This document shows positions 36,976 through 45,925 of a stretch of DNA of 64,000 nucleotides, piece after piece (positions within the stretch are counted from its first letter, which is position 1; each line of letters begins with the position of its first letter). The position numbers and the translations under genes were made by a program. Location: NCBI GenBank assembly GCA_037439425.1, contig JBBIWA010000015.1:1-64000 (forward strand). The letters run 5' to 3'. The stretch comes from JBBIWA01 sp037439425. Lineage in GTDB: Bacteria > Acidobacteriota > Blastocatellia > RBC074. The notes under the pieces are model-generated. The model was not told where the DNA came from. It worked only from the letters and a program-made list of their open reading frames with translations, and did not search any database.

Positions 36976-37746
36976 TCAGCGATAATTAGCAAAAAAGTCG
37001 CAGGCGATGTGTGCCACCAAGTCCTTTTCTGAGTTCAGCCGATGATCGCCGTTTTTGAAGATCATCAATTTGACATCCGGTGAAGCGCAACGCGCCGCGA
37101 AATCGAGACTATCAGCGTAAGGCACAATCTCATCCCGCATGCCGTGAAAGATGATCAGCGGCGAGCGAAAGAGCACTACCAAATCATCAACTTTGAAATC
37201 GGCTGCCTCTGCCGTCAAGGCGTAACCAATCTCGACATCCACAAACTCATTGCGCACACGACGGCGACCTGTACGCTCCCATTCTTCGCGCTCAGCCTTG
37301 CTCAGCTCGCTCCATTCCAGGAAATGGAACGAAGGGGCCACAAACGCGCAGGCGGCAATGCGGTCCGGCGCGCGCGCCGAGAGCCAGGCGGCAGCCCAGC
37401 CGCCCATGCTGGAGCCGAAAAGATAGAGCGGGCCACCAGCGCGCGCGGCGACGGTGCGGGTGATCGCATCGAGGTCTTCGAGCACTCGCGAACCGCGCAA
37501 CTCCAACATCGTTCCATCCGATTCCCCGTGCCCGCGAAAATCGCACGCGGCAAAAGCCCAGCCTCGCCGCCCACACTCGGCAGCCAGTGCAGTCGCCTTC
37601 TCCCCGCTGCGCGTCGAGCCGAACCCGTGCGCGAAGACTACGGTTGGCACTTCGCCGCCCTCTCTCGGCAAGTGGAAGACGCCGCGCACCACCGACCCAT
37701 CCGACATTTTCAGTGCGAGAGATTCACTTTTCTGCGCTTTATTCAT
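36976..37746 (-). CDS. Alpha/beta hydrolase
   Basis: This is a 256-residue cytosolic serine hydrolase. The oxyanion HGFGSTRSG, the nucleophile elbow GSSMGG (Ser near 113), the acid turn GMRDEIVPY and the catalytic His in NGDHRL are all present in the expected order. It resembles the acyl-peptide-hydrolase-like or BAAT-type small esterases, and the substrate is unknown. It lies between sucD and a metallo-beta-lactamase gene, all on the minus strand with short gaps. Confidence 0.85.
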   Translation of the reverse strand: MNKAQKSESLALKMSDGSVVRGVFHLPREGGEVPTVVFAHGFGSTRSGEKATALAAECGRRGWAFAACDFRGHGESDGTMLELRGSRVLEDLDAITRTVAARAGGPLYLFGSSMGGWAAAWLSARAPDRIAACAFVAPSFHFLEWSELSKAEREEWERTGRRRVRNEFVDVEIGYALTAEAADFKVDDLVVLFRSPLIIFHGMRDEIVPYADSLDFAARCASPDVKLMIFKNGDHRLNSEKDLVAHIACDFFANYR

Positions 37747-37831
37747 CCGTCAGTTGTGAGTTGCAGATGGCGCGGCAGCAGACCTCTGCCAGGAGGGCTA
37801 CTGCTGCGCCATCTGCAATCCGCCTTCGTTT

Positions 37832-38857
37832 TCAGTTCCCAGCTTTGATTTCGTCGTAAATTGTGCGAATCGTATCTTCCACCGTGCGAAATCCCGGTGG
37901 ATAGTCAGCATATTTACTCAGCCTGATATTTTTGACCGCTTCCTCTTTCGAGATCCCTTTTTTGATCGCCTCAGCCACCGCCGCGCGATGATCGACGAAG
38001 TAGTCGCGGAAGTTACGCAGCCCGTTGACATCTGTCACCGGCCCGTGTCCCGGAATGACAATCGCGTCGGCAGGCACACGCGCGATGACAGCCTCGAGCG
38101 TCTCGATCCATTCTTTAGTCGAGCCGCCATGCGCCACATCAATGAACGGGTGCATCTTGTTGAAGAACAGATCACCCATATGCACCGTCTTTGAGCGAGG
38201 GAAGTAAATGATCGAATCGCCATCGGTGTGGCCGCGCTTGATGTGGAAGACCTGCACCTCTTCGCCGCCCAGATAGATGCGAATCTCTTTTTCATAGGTC
38301 AGCGACGGGGCAGGGATGTCTTCGATCTTGATCTTTTTTGCCGCTTCCAGACCCGTGCGCGCTGCCTCCAGTTGCTGTTTGAGCCGCGCTGCTTGCTGCT
38401 GGTCCCTAGCCTCAGCCAGTTGCTTCTCCAGCCGCGCGATGGTGGCCGGGGCATTTTGGATCGTCTCCTGCGGCTGCATCAGCATATGCTTGCGCACATT
38501 GTGATGGCCGATGATTAAAGCGATCTTGATGAAAGTCGGGTTGCCGCCCGTGTGATCGCCGTGATGATGGGTATTGATCAGGTAGCGAATCGGTTTATCC
38601 GTGACCTTCTTGATCTGCTCGATGATCCCAGGCGCAATGTCATTGAACTGATCATCAACCACCAGCACCCCATCTTCGGTCACAATGAAGCCGACATTGC
38701 CGCCACGCCCGTAAAGCGCGTAAGCATTGTCGGTCAATTTCTGCAATTTGAAGACCTCATTCTGCGGCGGCCGGCGCCCATCGTGTGCCAGGGCAGACCA
38801 GCCCCATGAAGGGAAGAGCAAGAGTAGAGTCGAGAGAAGAACCATCTTTTTGCACAT
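37832..38857 (-). CDS. Exported metallo-beta-lactamase-fold hydrolase
   Basis: This is a 341-residue protein with a signal peptide (residues 1-24). The metal motif THHHGDHTGGN, a second His in HIKRGHTDGDS and the late PGHGPVTD are present, so both metal sites can form. A predicted coiled helical insert around residues 135-175 (rich in Gln, Ala and Lys) separates the two halves. It resembles the periplasmic MBL group annotated near quinoprotein relays. True beta-lactamase activity is not implied. Confidence 0.85.
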   Translation of the reverse strand: MCKKMVLLSTLLLLFPSWGWSALAHDGRRPPQNEVFKLQKLTDNAYALYGRGGNVGFIVTEDGVLVVDDQFNDIAPGIIEQIKKVTDKPIRYLINTHHHGDHTGGNPTFIKIALIIGHHNVRKHMLMQPQETIQNAPATIARLEKQLAEARDQQQAARLKQQLEAARTGLEAAKKIKIEDIPAPSLTYEKEIRIYLGGEEVQVFHIKRGHTDGDSIIYFPRSKTVHMGDLFFNKMHPFIDVAHGGSTKEWIETLEAVIARVPADAIVIPGHGPVTDVNGLRNFRDYFVDHRAAVAEAIKKGISKEEAVKNIRLSKYADYPPGFRTVEDTIRTIYDEIKAGN

Positions 38858-38926
38858 GGGGCACGTCCTTTCTGTAAAGGGCTAAGGGCCAAAAGCTAAA
38901 GATTTAGCTCTTTGCCCTTTGCTTTT

Positions 38927-40330
38927 TCATCGCTCATTTTCGACCATCCTGCGTGCGGCTGAAATTGCGTCCTCAAGAGTAACCACTTTGCCGTCCAGTT
39001 GCAATTCATAAACGGCGCGCAAGAGTTGGCCGACGCGGGGGCCTGGTTCCAGACCGAGGGCGAGCAGATGCCGTCCCATCAAAATCGGGGCTGGCGGACG
39101 CTGCTCAATCGCGAGCGCGCGCACTCTTGTGATAAACCATTCTTCAGCCTCTGGCTTGAAATCGCCTCTGCGTCCTAAACAATCGGCGCGGGCCACGCGA
39201 TAAAGCAACTCCGGTTCGACCCGCCGGGCCAGCCGCCGGAAAGCCCCATCTGAAACCGGCTCGCCTCTCGCCTGTGATTTGTAGTAGTGCGAGGGCATCA
39301 GGTGACAAGCCACCAGCGCCAGCACCTGTTTGCGCAGATCATAGCCTGCCAGCGTATGGAGTTTCAGCCGGTCCAGAAAGCTCTCCGTGGGCGGCAATCC
39401 GGCCTCTTCGTGACCGCGCGAACGGATTCTACCATCCTCGAATCTGGTCGTCGCGGGCTTGCCGAAATCGTGACAGAGCGATCCAAGCATTACCGCGATC
39501 TGCCTGGGGTAGGGCAAATCATCTACCAACGCACGCGCCTGATCAATGACCATTCCCGTATGGATGAAGACATCCCCCTCCGGATGGAACTCTGGGTCTT
39601 GCGGGCAATCAATCAAGGCATGAATTTCAGGCCACAGTTTCTCGGTAATTCCCAGACGACGAGCTGCCCACCACCCGAGGGAAGGCTTTGGCGAACCGAG
39701 CAACCACTTTTCCACTTCAGCCCAGATGCGCTCGGCAGGCAAGTCTGCCAGATCTACCGCGCGGCACAATTCAACCGTTGCTTCATCAATCTCAAAACCC
39801 AAACGCGAGGCCAACTGCATGGCACGCAACACGCGCAGGCTATCCTCGACAAATGTCTGTGGATTGACCACCCGAATCAGGCCTCGTGCCAAATCCTCGC
39901 GTCCGTGATATGGGTCGAGATACTCATCCGTGAGTGGATCATACATGATCGCGTTGATCGTGAAGTCGCGTCGCCGCGCTGCCTCTTCAATGCTCATCTC
40001 AGGATCGCCGGTGACTTCAAAAGCGCGGTGGCCACAGCCGGTTTTTGATTCGCGCCGAGGCAGACTGACATCAATCACTAAATCGTAGCTCTGTTCAGGC
40101 TCCCGTAATTTGACTTTGTAAACGGTGAATGCTTCGCCGACAGCATTGACCTGGCCCTGTGCTTCGAGCAAGCGGCGCAGATGAGCAGGTTGAAGACCAT
40201 AGACCTCCAGGTCATAGTCCAAGCTCTCCTGACCGCGCAAGCGATCGCGCACCCAGCCGCCAACCAGCAGCGCGCGGCCACCGGCCTGGCGTATGCTCTG
40301 ACATAGATTGACTACAGCGTTAGAAATCAT
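38927..40330 (-). CDS. cca: CCA tRNA nucleotidyltransferase / HD-domain protein
   Basis: This is a 467-residue class II nucleotidyltransferase. GGWVRDRLRG and DYDLEVYG form the catalytic head with two carboxylates. RRRDFTINAIMYDP and EDSLRVLRAMQLASRLGF are the nucleotide-selection and neck motifs. A C-terminal HD domain (CHDFGKP) is present as in many CCA enzymes with phosphatase or phosphodiesterase activity. A poly(A) polymerase of the same family cannot be excluded by motif. The start ATG at 40330 has no strong ribosome binding site. Confidence 0.85.
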   Translation of the reverse strand: MISNAVVNLCQSIRQAGGRALLVGGWVRDRLRGQESLDYDLEVYGLQPAHLRRLLEAQGQVNAVGEAFTVYKVKLREPEQSYDLVIDVSLPRRESKTGCGHRAFEVTGDPEMSIEEAARRRDFTINAIMYDPLTDEYLDPYHGREDLARGLIRVVNPQTFVEDSLRVLRAMQLASRLGFEIDEATVELCRAVDLADLPAERIWAEVEKWLLGSPKPSLGWWAARRLGITEKLWPEIHALIDCPQDPEFHPEGDVFIHTGMVIDQARALVDDLPYPRQIAVMLGSLCHDFGKPATTRFEDGRIRSRGHEEAGLPPTESFLDRLKLHTLAGYDLRKQVLALVACHLMPSHYYKSQARGEPVSDGAFRRLARRVEPELLYRVARADCLGRRGDFKPEAEEWFITRVRALAIEQRPPAPILMGRHLLALGLEPGPRVGQLLRAVYELQLDGKVVTLEDAISAARRMVENER

Positions 40331-40654
40331 CCTCCTTCAAGTCTACCCCGCCCGAACTCAGAACTTACCACATCCCCTTGAGCAAGCAAACCACGAAGCG
40401 GGGCACTCCAGCGTTTCCCAGGCTTTCAGGTAGCAGACGGCCGCTTGAGGAGCTGACTGCTGAAGACTGATGACTGAGCGCTGCAGAGGAGAGCCGCGCT
40501 TCAAGCGATGATTTTATTACTCCCCAGTGGTCAGCAGCCAGTCATCCCATCAGTCTAACCCACTCGCCTGGACACTCCACTGAAAACCATTGTAAAAAAT
40601 CCTGGATGAGGGTAATGGCACTAGCGGTAACTTTTACTCATCACCGGAAATCGC

Positions 40655-40682
40655 TTGACTAAATACCTGGGATAGTTAAGAT
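40655..40682 (+). promoter_or_regulatory. Sigma-70-like promoter for the FHA/HD-GYP gene
   Basis: TTGACT at 40655-40660 and TAAGAT at 40677-40682 are separated by 16 bases, close to consensus, 45 bases before the start codon at 40728. It lies in a 397-base spacer (40331-40727) that otherwise holds only runs of the GACTGATGACTGA type. Visual prediction only. Confidence 0.45.
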
Positions 40683-40727
40683 TGCCTGCTGACCAAGAGA
40701 GAAAGAATTTACACCGCTAGGGGAGAG

Positions 40728-42227
40728 ATGACTACTACCGAATATGGCGTGGACCGAGTCCCGGATCCCCGCCCTGGATTTATCCATTACGTTGATGAGC
40801 AGGGGGAGCCTCGCCGAGTCAATCTCAGCAAAAATGTCTTCACTATTGGCCGGACTCGCGACAACGATCTCACCATCAATCATCATTTGATTTCACGCTA
40901 TCATGCTGAGGTGATCTTTGATGGACGAGAGTATACCTACATTGATAAGCGCTCGCGGCGGGGCAGTTTTATTCACTACCAGCGCATCTCGGAGAAGTTG
41001 CTGAGAGATGGCGACACGATCCGCCTCGGCTCAAGCGAGTGCGGGCCACAGTTGACCTTCTACTTTCCTCGCTTCACCAGGCCTCGGTCACTAGAAGCAA
41101 CCGATGAGCCGGGCGCGTCACTGGTAAGCCTGACCACGCTCAATCGGATCAACCGCCAGCTTGCGCAATGCTCTCACCGGGTGGCGATTGCCGAGGAGTT
41201 GCTCGCCGCACTGGGGGCGCTCTTTCCGCTGGCAGAGCTGACTGTCTTTCTCTACCACCCGGAAAGCCAGAAATTGCGGATCGAGAGTCAGCGCACGCGC
41301 CGGAATCGGTCAAGGTTGGCAGCAGAGTCTAGTTGGGTAATCACTCAGGTCTTTTCCCACAACCTGGCGCTGAAGGGCTACGACTCCGAGTACCACGAGT
41401 TCTTCCTGAGCGTGCCGTTGGCTTCGGCGCGCCGTGTCTGGGGCGTCTGCTATCTCACCTCGCAAGAGCATTCTTTCAAGAACGAAGAAGAGGAGTTGCT
41501 TTGCGCCGTAGGCCAGCAAGCTGGTTGGGCGCTCGAAACCCTCCATCTGAGCCAGCAGCGACAACGAACTTGCGAAAGTCTGATCCGAGCTTTGGCGCTC
41601 TCAATTGATGCGCGTGACCAGATGACCGCTGGCCATTCGGCGCGCGTTGCCGGTTACGCCGCAGCTATTGCGCGCTACTTGGGGCTGCCACCACAACAGC
41701 AGCGAGTGGTTTACTACGCGGCCTTGCTTCACGACTATGGCAAGATCGGGATCAGTGATGAAGTGCTGTGCAAAGCAGCGCCCCTGACGCCTGAAGAGTA
41801 CGAAAAGATCAAGCAGCATCCGCTCTACACTCTGAATCTTCTTTCCAAGATCCACTTTACTGAAGAACTCGCCGCAGTGCCTCTGATCGCCAGCAGCCAT
41901 CATGAGCGGCCTGATGGCCTGGGCTATCCGCACGGGTTGCGGCGGGCTGAGATTCCTATCGGCTCGTTGATTATCGCGGTGGCAGATTTCTTTGATGCCT
42001 TGACCGTCAAGCGCCACTATCGCGACCCGATGCCGGAAGAGGAAGTGCTGGAGCTGATCACAGCCGGGCGCGACACCCAGTTTGACGGCGCAGTGATAGA
42101 CGCCTTCTTCCGCTACTACCGCGAAGAGTATCTGCCACGCCGGAGACGGCTATCGGAACATAGCAATAGACCTCAGAGCTCAATCTCTGGAGGGAGTGAG
42201 AAGCTTGCCATTACCCCAAACTTGTGA
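40728..42227 (+). CDS. FHA-GAF-like-HD-GYP protein, predicted cyclic-di-GMP phosphodiesterase
   Basis: This is a 499-residue cytosolic signalling protein. Residues about 28-110 form an FHA domain that reads phosphothreonine (FTIGRTRDNDL and ISRYHAEV). Residues about 140-285 have GAF character. Residues about 290-460 form an HD-GYP domain with LLHDYGKIG (His335, Asp336) and HHERPDGLGYP (391-401), so the GYP motif and metal ligands are intact. It should link Ser/Thr phosphorylation to cyclic-di-GMP breakdown. It is a single gene with its own promoter-like sequence and a GGGGAG very close to the ATG. Confidence 0.88.
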   Translation: MTTTEYGVDRVPDPRPGFIHYVDEQGEPRRVNLSKNVFTIGRTRDNDLTINHHLISRYHAEVIFDGREYTYIDKRSRRGSFIHYQRISEKLLRDGDTIRLGSSECGPQLTFYFPRFTRPRSLEATDEPGASLVSLTTLNRINRQLAQCSHRVAIAEELLAALGALFPLAELTVFLYHPESQKLRIESQRTRRNRSRLAAESSWVITQVFSHNLALKGYDSEYHEFFLSVPLASARRVWGVCYLTSQEHSFKNEEEELLCAVGQQAGWALETLHLSQQRQRTCESLIRALALSIDARDQMTAGHSARVAGYAAAIARYLGLPPQQQRVVYYAALLHDYGKIGISDEVLCKAAPLTPEEYEKIKQHPLYTLNLLSKIHFTEELAAVPLIASSHHERPDGLGYPHGLRRAEIPIGSLIIAVADFFDALTVKRHYRDPMPEEEVLELITAGRDTQFDGAVIDAFFRYYREEYLPRRRRLSEHSNRPQSSISGGSEKLAITPNL

Positions 42228-42435
42228 CTACTCAGAGGTGCAGTGTTCAGCTCCGATAGGAGCAAGCTATCTCGAGCATTGAGAGATCAAAGGCTCATCT
42301 AGCCGCGCTAGGAGTGCTCTATGAGCATTATAGGCCGCTGCTTACTGCAATCCTTGAGGTCTGAATTTGATTTTCCCCCTCTCTCCTGCTCTAATAACCC
42401 TCTCAATTTCAGTAGTCGCCCATCCCGAAATCGCT

Positions 42436-42780
42436 ATGAAACTCTCTACTGTTGAAGAAGCTAATGCGCTGTTGCCGGAGCTGCGACGATCGTGGGCCGA
42501 CATCGGCCGGCAACGCGATGTGATGAGCCGTCTGGCGCCGGAGATCAAACAGGCAGGTGAGCGAGAGAAAACGGTGGCTCAAGCGCTGGCATCCGCTACC
42601 TCGCTGCGCTGCAGCAGATCATTGCGCCGGGCATTGAGATCAAAGACTTCGAGCGCGGCCTTCAGCGACTTCCCGCACTTGCGCGATGGCTGCCTGGTGT
42701 TTCTCTGGCAGCAAGGCGAGGACCGCATCCAATGGTGGCAGGAACTCGAAAGCGGCTTTGCCGGACGGCAACCGCCGTAG
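42436..42780 (+). pseudogene. DUF2203 gene with two compensating frameshifts
   Basis: The N-terminus (TVEEANALLPELRRSW) and C-terminus (DFPHLRDGCLVFLW ... GFAGRQPP) are DUF2203 and are in the same frame. The middle in that frame is nonsense, whereas the -1 frame over about 42591-42662 gives IRYLAALQQIIAPGIEIKDFERGL, the expected family sequence. One base is therefore lost near 42588 and one gained near 42665, leaving an open 114-codon frame with about 24 wrong residues. It is either a decaying gene or two assembly errors. The function of DUF2203 is unknown. Confidence 0.7.
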
Positions 42781-42897
42781 CAGATGAGCTTCTCCCTGAG
42801 GAGGGAGGAGTTTGGTCAGTGGTTAGTTGAGTGGCTTGTTGTTACTGACAACTGATAAAGGACAGATGACAACTGACGAAGGAGCAAACACACCCCT

Positions 42898-43281
42898 ATG
42901 CCAGTGAAACCGCGCGCCGCAGTTAATCTCACCAAACCGACTTTTACAGGCGACTGTGCCGCTTTACTCGAACAGGTCTACACATTGTTTCTCAAGCTGT
43001 GGGAAGAGCATTACACCTCACCCGTCTTTGCTGGAGATGAGATGATCTTCACCCTCGGCGGCAATGGTTACCTCCTCGTCTTCTCTCATCTTGGCTTCGA
43101 CACGCTGGTCGAGATTCAAACTCCACGCGGCAATCTTGAGGTGCGCCCCCAGGCCGAAGCCGGTGGCGTCACTATCACCAAAGTCGATTCTCCGGAAGGA
43201 AGAGCTGCTGAGGAGTTGCTGCATGATTTTCTGGCGGGCATTCAGGATTATTACCTCCGTGGACCACGGTTGCGAGTCTAG
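42898..43281 (+). CDS. Hypothetical protein, 127 residues
   Basis: This is a soluble protein with no signal peptide. It looks like one compact alpha/beta domain: a helix with CAALLEQVYTLFLKLWEE, then strands MIFTLGGNGYLLVFSHLG and LVEIQTPRGNLEVRP, then a final amphipathic helix. I do not recognise the family. It starts at an ATG at 42898 with GGAG about 14 bases upstream, a long spacing. It follows the DUF2203 gene by 117 bases, most of which is TGACAACTGA-type filler. Confidence 0.55.
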   Translation: MPVKPRAAVNLTKPTFTGDCAALLEQVYTLFLKLWEEHYTSPVFAGDEMIFTLGGNGYLLVFSHLGFDTLVEIQTPRGNLEVRPQAEAGGVTITKVDSPEGRAAEELLHDFLAGIQDYYLRGPRLRV

Positions 43282-43498
43282 GCTCGTCTTTGATGAAACT
43301 AGCGCTCCATCTGCCGCATCCATTTGTGCAGCATAACAGACTGCCTCAGTCATGACTTGATTATTGACGGCAGCGGAAGTATTGACACCGAACATTCCGC
43401 CTTCTTTGGCTCGGGAATTGAAGTCGGCTAACGAAGAATTTTTGATCCGGGTCTTAGAGCTTGTCCTGACCCCAATCTTTTCACTGGCGGCGACTAAA

Positions 43499-43750
43499 GA
43501 TGCCACGAGCTTGCCTCGTGGTGATTCACGTTGTCGGCTAGGCAAGCTTCTGAGCTACCGATGCCACGAGCTTGCCTCGTGGTGATTCACGTTGTCGGCT
43601 ACTGTCTCGTGGCATCTTCAATGCTCTGGTGGCTAGCTGTAGTAGCCACCAGCGTGAGATGCCACCAGCCAAGCTCGTGGCATCTTCAATGCTAGCCTAG
43701 TTCCCTGTAGCCACCAGCGTGAGACTCCACAATACTTCTCTCGTGGCATC
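43499..43750. repeat. Cluster of four hairpin repeats
   Basis: Two identical direct copies of 41-42 bases (43499-43540 and 43560-43601) contain CCACGAG pairing with CTCGTGG, then GTGATTCACGTTGTCGGCTA. Two inverted relatives follow (43642-43684 and 43707-43750) with GTAGCCACCAGCGTGAGA and CTCGTGGCATC. They are the same family as those at 27027-27336 but with a different stem sequence. The spacer 43282-43498 before them shows no gene. Confidence 0.8.
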
Positions 43751-43758
43751 GGCATACA

Positions 43759-43962
43759 TTGGGTAATGACAAGGTCTTAGAGCGGGGATTGGGGATCCTG
43801 AAAATTGAACAGGCGCTGAAAGAATATGCTCGTGGTGGCATCTCGTTGGGCGTTGCTGCCCACCAAGTTGGTGTATCCCAATCAGAGCTGGCGCGTCACG
43901 CTTACGCCCGCGGGATGGAGCCAACCTTTAGCGCCGAGACCTTGGCGGAGGAGTTGAGTTGA
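43759..43962 (+). CDS. UPF0175-family antitoxin (probably truncated)
   Basis: This is a 67-residue protein whose central part, ALKEYARGGISLGVAAHQVG, is the UPF0175 helix-turn-helix-like signature, ending in AYARGMEPTF and an acidic tail. Family members usually have 15-20 more residues at the N-terminus, so the start is lost or the gene is shortened; the TTG at 43759 lies immediately after the repeat cluster. It overlaps by four bases with the remains of a PIN-type (DUF3368) toxin, the usual partner. Confidence 0.65.
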   Translation: MGNDKVLERGLGILKIEQALKEYARGGISLGVAAHQVGVSQSELARHAYARGMEPTFSAETLAEELS

Positions 43963-44345
43963 GTGACCAGCCAATTGTTCTTTGTAATGCCGGTCTGCTG
44001 ATAGTATCGGGCAAGCTCAACCGCCTGTAACTGTTGGCTGATCTCTACGGCGAGGTGCAGATTCATTGCCGTGTCTACGACGAAGTAGTTGCCCAGGGGC
44101 TGGCGCGTGGAGCTCCTGAAGCGTTGACCGCGCGCCTGTTTTAGCAACACCAAGGATGGCCATTAATAGACGTGTCACTAGATGTTCTGTCCGCTTATGC
44201 CCCCTCGGTGGCGCTGAGACAGAGGTGTTGGCATTGGCGCAGACGTTGAAGGATCCCCTGCCGCTTCTGGACGATGAGGTTGCTCGCACTGAAGCCCGCC
44301 GTCTGGGCTTAAGCACCCGGGGCACATTGGGCATCTCTTTCAGTT
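43959..44345 (+). pseudogene. Decayed PIN-domain (DUF3368) toxin gene
   Basis: The remnant begins at a TTG overlapping the antitoxin stop. LCNAGLLIVSGKLNRL is followed by an in-frame TAA at 44028. The same frame continues with LLADLYGEVQIHCRVYDEVV to a TAG near 44140. A frameshift near 44200 then leads to GGAETEVLALAQTL, LLDDEVARTEARRLGL and TGTLGI-like RGTLGI, the acidic PIN core and C-terminus. Two nonsense codons and one shift make it inactive. It was a UPF0175-DUF3368 toxin-antitoxin pair. Confidence 0.75.
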
Positions 44346-44385
44346 CTTGCTTTTCTCCAGTCGGACTGAGGGCTCGAATCTGCGT

Positions 44386-45051
44386 TCAAGTACTTGGCTT
44401 CTCCAGGCACCGGAATTTGCTTTGCAACTGTTGCCCCACCTCAACGAACGTTCTGTACTCGTGGCAATTGATCTGGCGCAGGCGGCAGTATTCAGCAAGA
44501 CCGCGCTTGGCGAAGACTTCATCGGCCACCTCAGCAGGTGCGCGATCAGACAACCCGTCGCCGATAAAGATCACATACTGACCCTGCTTCTTAGCCTCAC
44601 GCAACGCTTGAGCCTTATCGTGACCGAAAGGCGTTTTGTCGCGGAAGATGCATTGCCAGCCTCTCTGCTCATCAGGCTGCAAACGATTGGCGCGAATCTC
44701 CAGCTCTGGAAATTCGGCTGGCGAGATGAACAGAGCGATGATTTCTTTGAAGCCTGCGCTCAGGATGGTGAGGGGGATCTGCTGCTTGATGCACCAGCGC
44801 GCGAAGGGAGCAAACCCCGGATCAATTTTCACGTTCTCACGTAGCAGCTTGGCGGCCTCAGCAAAGGGAGCGCGAATGCTGCGCATCTCAGCGGCAATGC
44901 CTTCGCGCAAGGAGATCTTATCTTCTCTGATCAGGCGGCCCAACGCCTGCACCAACTGTGGCCCGCCGCCCAAGTTTTCGGTCAGAAAGATGAGCGTATC
45001 CTGCTCAGTTATCGTGCCGTCAAAATCGGAAAAGATGTGCCAGTTGGTCAT
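44386..45051 (-). CDS. HAD-IB phosphatase, MtnX-like
   Basis: This is a 221-residue haloacid dehalogenase phosphatase. The nucleophile motif SDFDGTIT is at the N-terminus, the Ser of motif II is in LSAGFKE, and motif III/IV has Lys followed by GDGLSDRAPA. It resembles MtnX and phosphoserine-phosphatase-like proteins; the small-molecule substrate is unknown. The start is the ATG at 45051, ten bases after the lolA stop. The frame is open further upstream but only through lolA. Confidence 0.83.
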   Translation of the reverse strand: MTNWHIFSDFDGTITEQDTLIFLTENLGGGPQLVQALGRLIREDKISLREGIAAEMRSIRAPFAEAAKLLRENVKIDPGFAPFARWCIKQQIPLTILSAGFKEIIALFISPAEFPELEIRANRLQPDEQRGWQCIFRDKTPFGHDKAQALREAKKQGQYVIFIGDGLSDRAPAEVADEVFAKRGLAEYCRLRQINCHEYRTFVEVGQQLQSKFRCLEKPST

Positions 45052-45061
45052 GGGGGAATGA

Positions 45062-45745
45062 TCAGTTGCCGGTTCTGAGTTCAACACCGGCTGGCGGTGT
45101 GAAGATAAACAGCTCATCGCTGGCCGGAGCGTTTTCGCGGATGTTCGAGAAGAGGAAATCCGAACGCGCGCCTGCCACATCAACGAATGAAAGGCGCGTC
45201 AGTTGTAAGGTGACCGGATCAACTTCGAGGCGCAGCTCGCGCAGTTGTTGTGCGCGTTTTGGAATCAAGCGGAGCACACGATTGCCCGCACGGATCGGGC
45301 TTTCATTCAACAGCTCAATGCGCTTGAAATCGCGCCGCAGATTGCTGCGTCCGAGCAGAAACAGGAACGGCACGCGCGGATCATTGGTCTCTTTCACTCT
45401 GCTGCGCGTCGCCAGTCGCTCCGCCGGCAGATACTCATAAAACCACCTGCCGTCCGAGAGGTAGAGCTTGACTTCAGGCGTCAAGTAATCCCAGCGCGCA
45501 CGGCCCGGCTTCTTGAGCAGCAGATGCCCACTCTCTTGCCGCACGCGCTCGCCAGGCGCAGCATAGACTTGTGTAAAATCGGCTGCCAGGGATGAAAGGC
45601 GATTGTATTTAGCTTGAAGAGCGTTGATGAGTTGTAACAATCCTGCATCTTCTGTGAACGCCTGGGTAGATGAGATCAAAGACAAGACGAGGAAGGTCTG
45701 TGCATAGAGCCCGCTGTATAAACCTTTCATACTTTGCACGGCCAT
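45062..45745 (-). CDS. lolA: LolA-family outer-membrane lipoprotein carrier protein
   Basis: This is a periplasmic chaperone that ferries lipoproteins to the outer membrane. It has 227 residues with a signal peptide (about 1-28) and a LolA fold recognised from LAADFTQVY, SGHLLLKKPGRARWDY, LYLSDGRWFYEYLP and the C-terminal LFIFTPPAGVEL. The ATG at 45745 has AGGGG upstream; an ATG at 45730 is also possible. Its presence indicates a diderm cell. It is followed directly by the MtnX-like gene. Confidence 0.87.
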   Translation of the reverse strand: MAVQSMKGLYSGLYAQTFLVLSLISSTQAFTEDAGLLQLINALQAKYNRLSSLAADFTQVYAAPGERVRQESGHLLLKKPGRARWDYLTPEVKLYLSDGRWFYEYLPAERLATRSRVKETNDPRVPFLFLLGRSNLRRDFKRIELLNESPIRAGNRVLRLIPKRAQQLRELRLEVDPVTLQLTRLSFVDVAGARSDFLFSNIRENAPASDELFIFTPPAGVELRTGN

Positions 45746-45925
45746 CAACAAGCCCCTTTCCCTGCCTGAACTCGGCCTTCACTATGCCTCTACGGTGAGA
45801 AGAAGCACATGTTCCAACTGCTCAAAGTATAGGTTGCGTTTCTCGTTTCCACAATGCATAGGAGGCAACCTCAAATTCGCCATTCCAAATCCGCAATCCG
45901 AAATTAAAAAACGCAGAAGCTGCTG

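Noticed and set aside
37832..38857. Antibiotic-resistance beta-lactamase
   Set aside because: The protein has the fold and metal motif, but its helical insert and overall pattern fit the general hydrolase group, so a resistance role is not supported.
43018..43545. Minus-strand 175-codon frame opposite the 127-residue hypothetical gene
   Set aside because: It overlaps the better-supported plus-strand gene, has no recognisable family, and runs into the repeat cluster.
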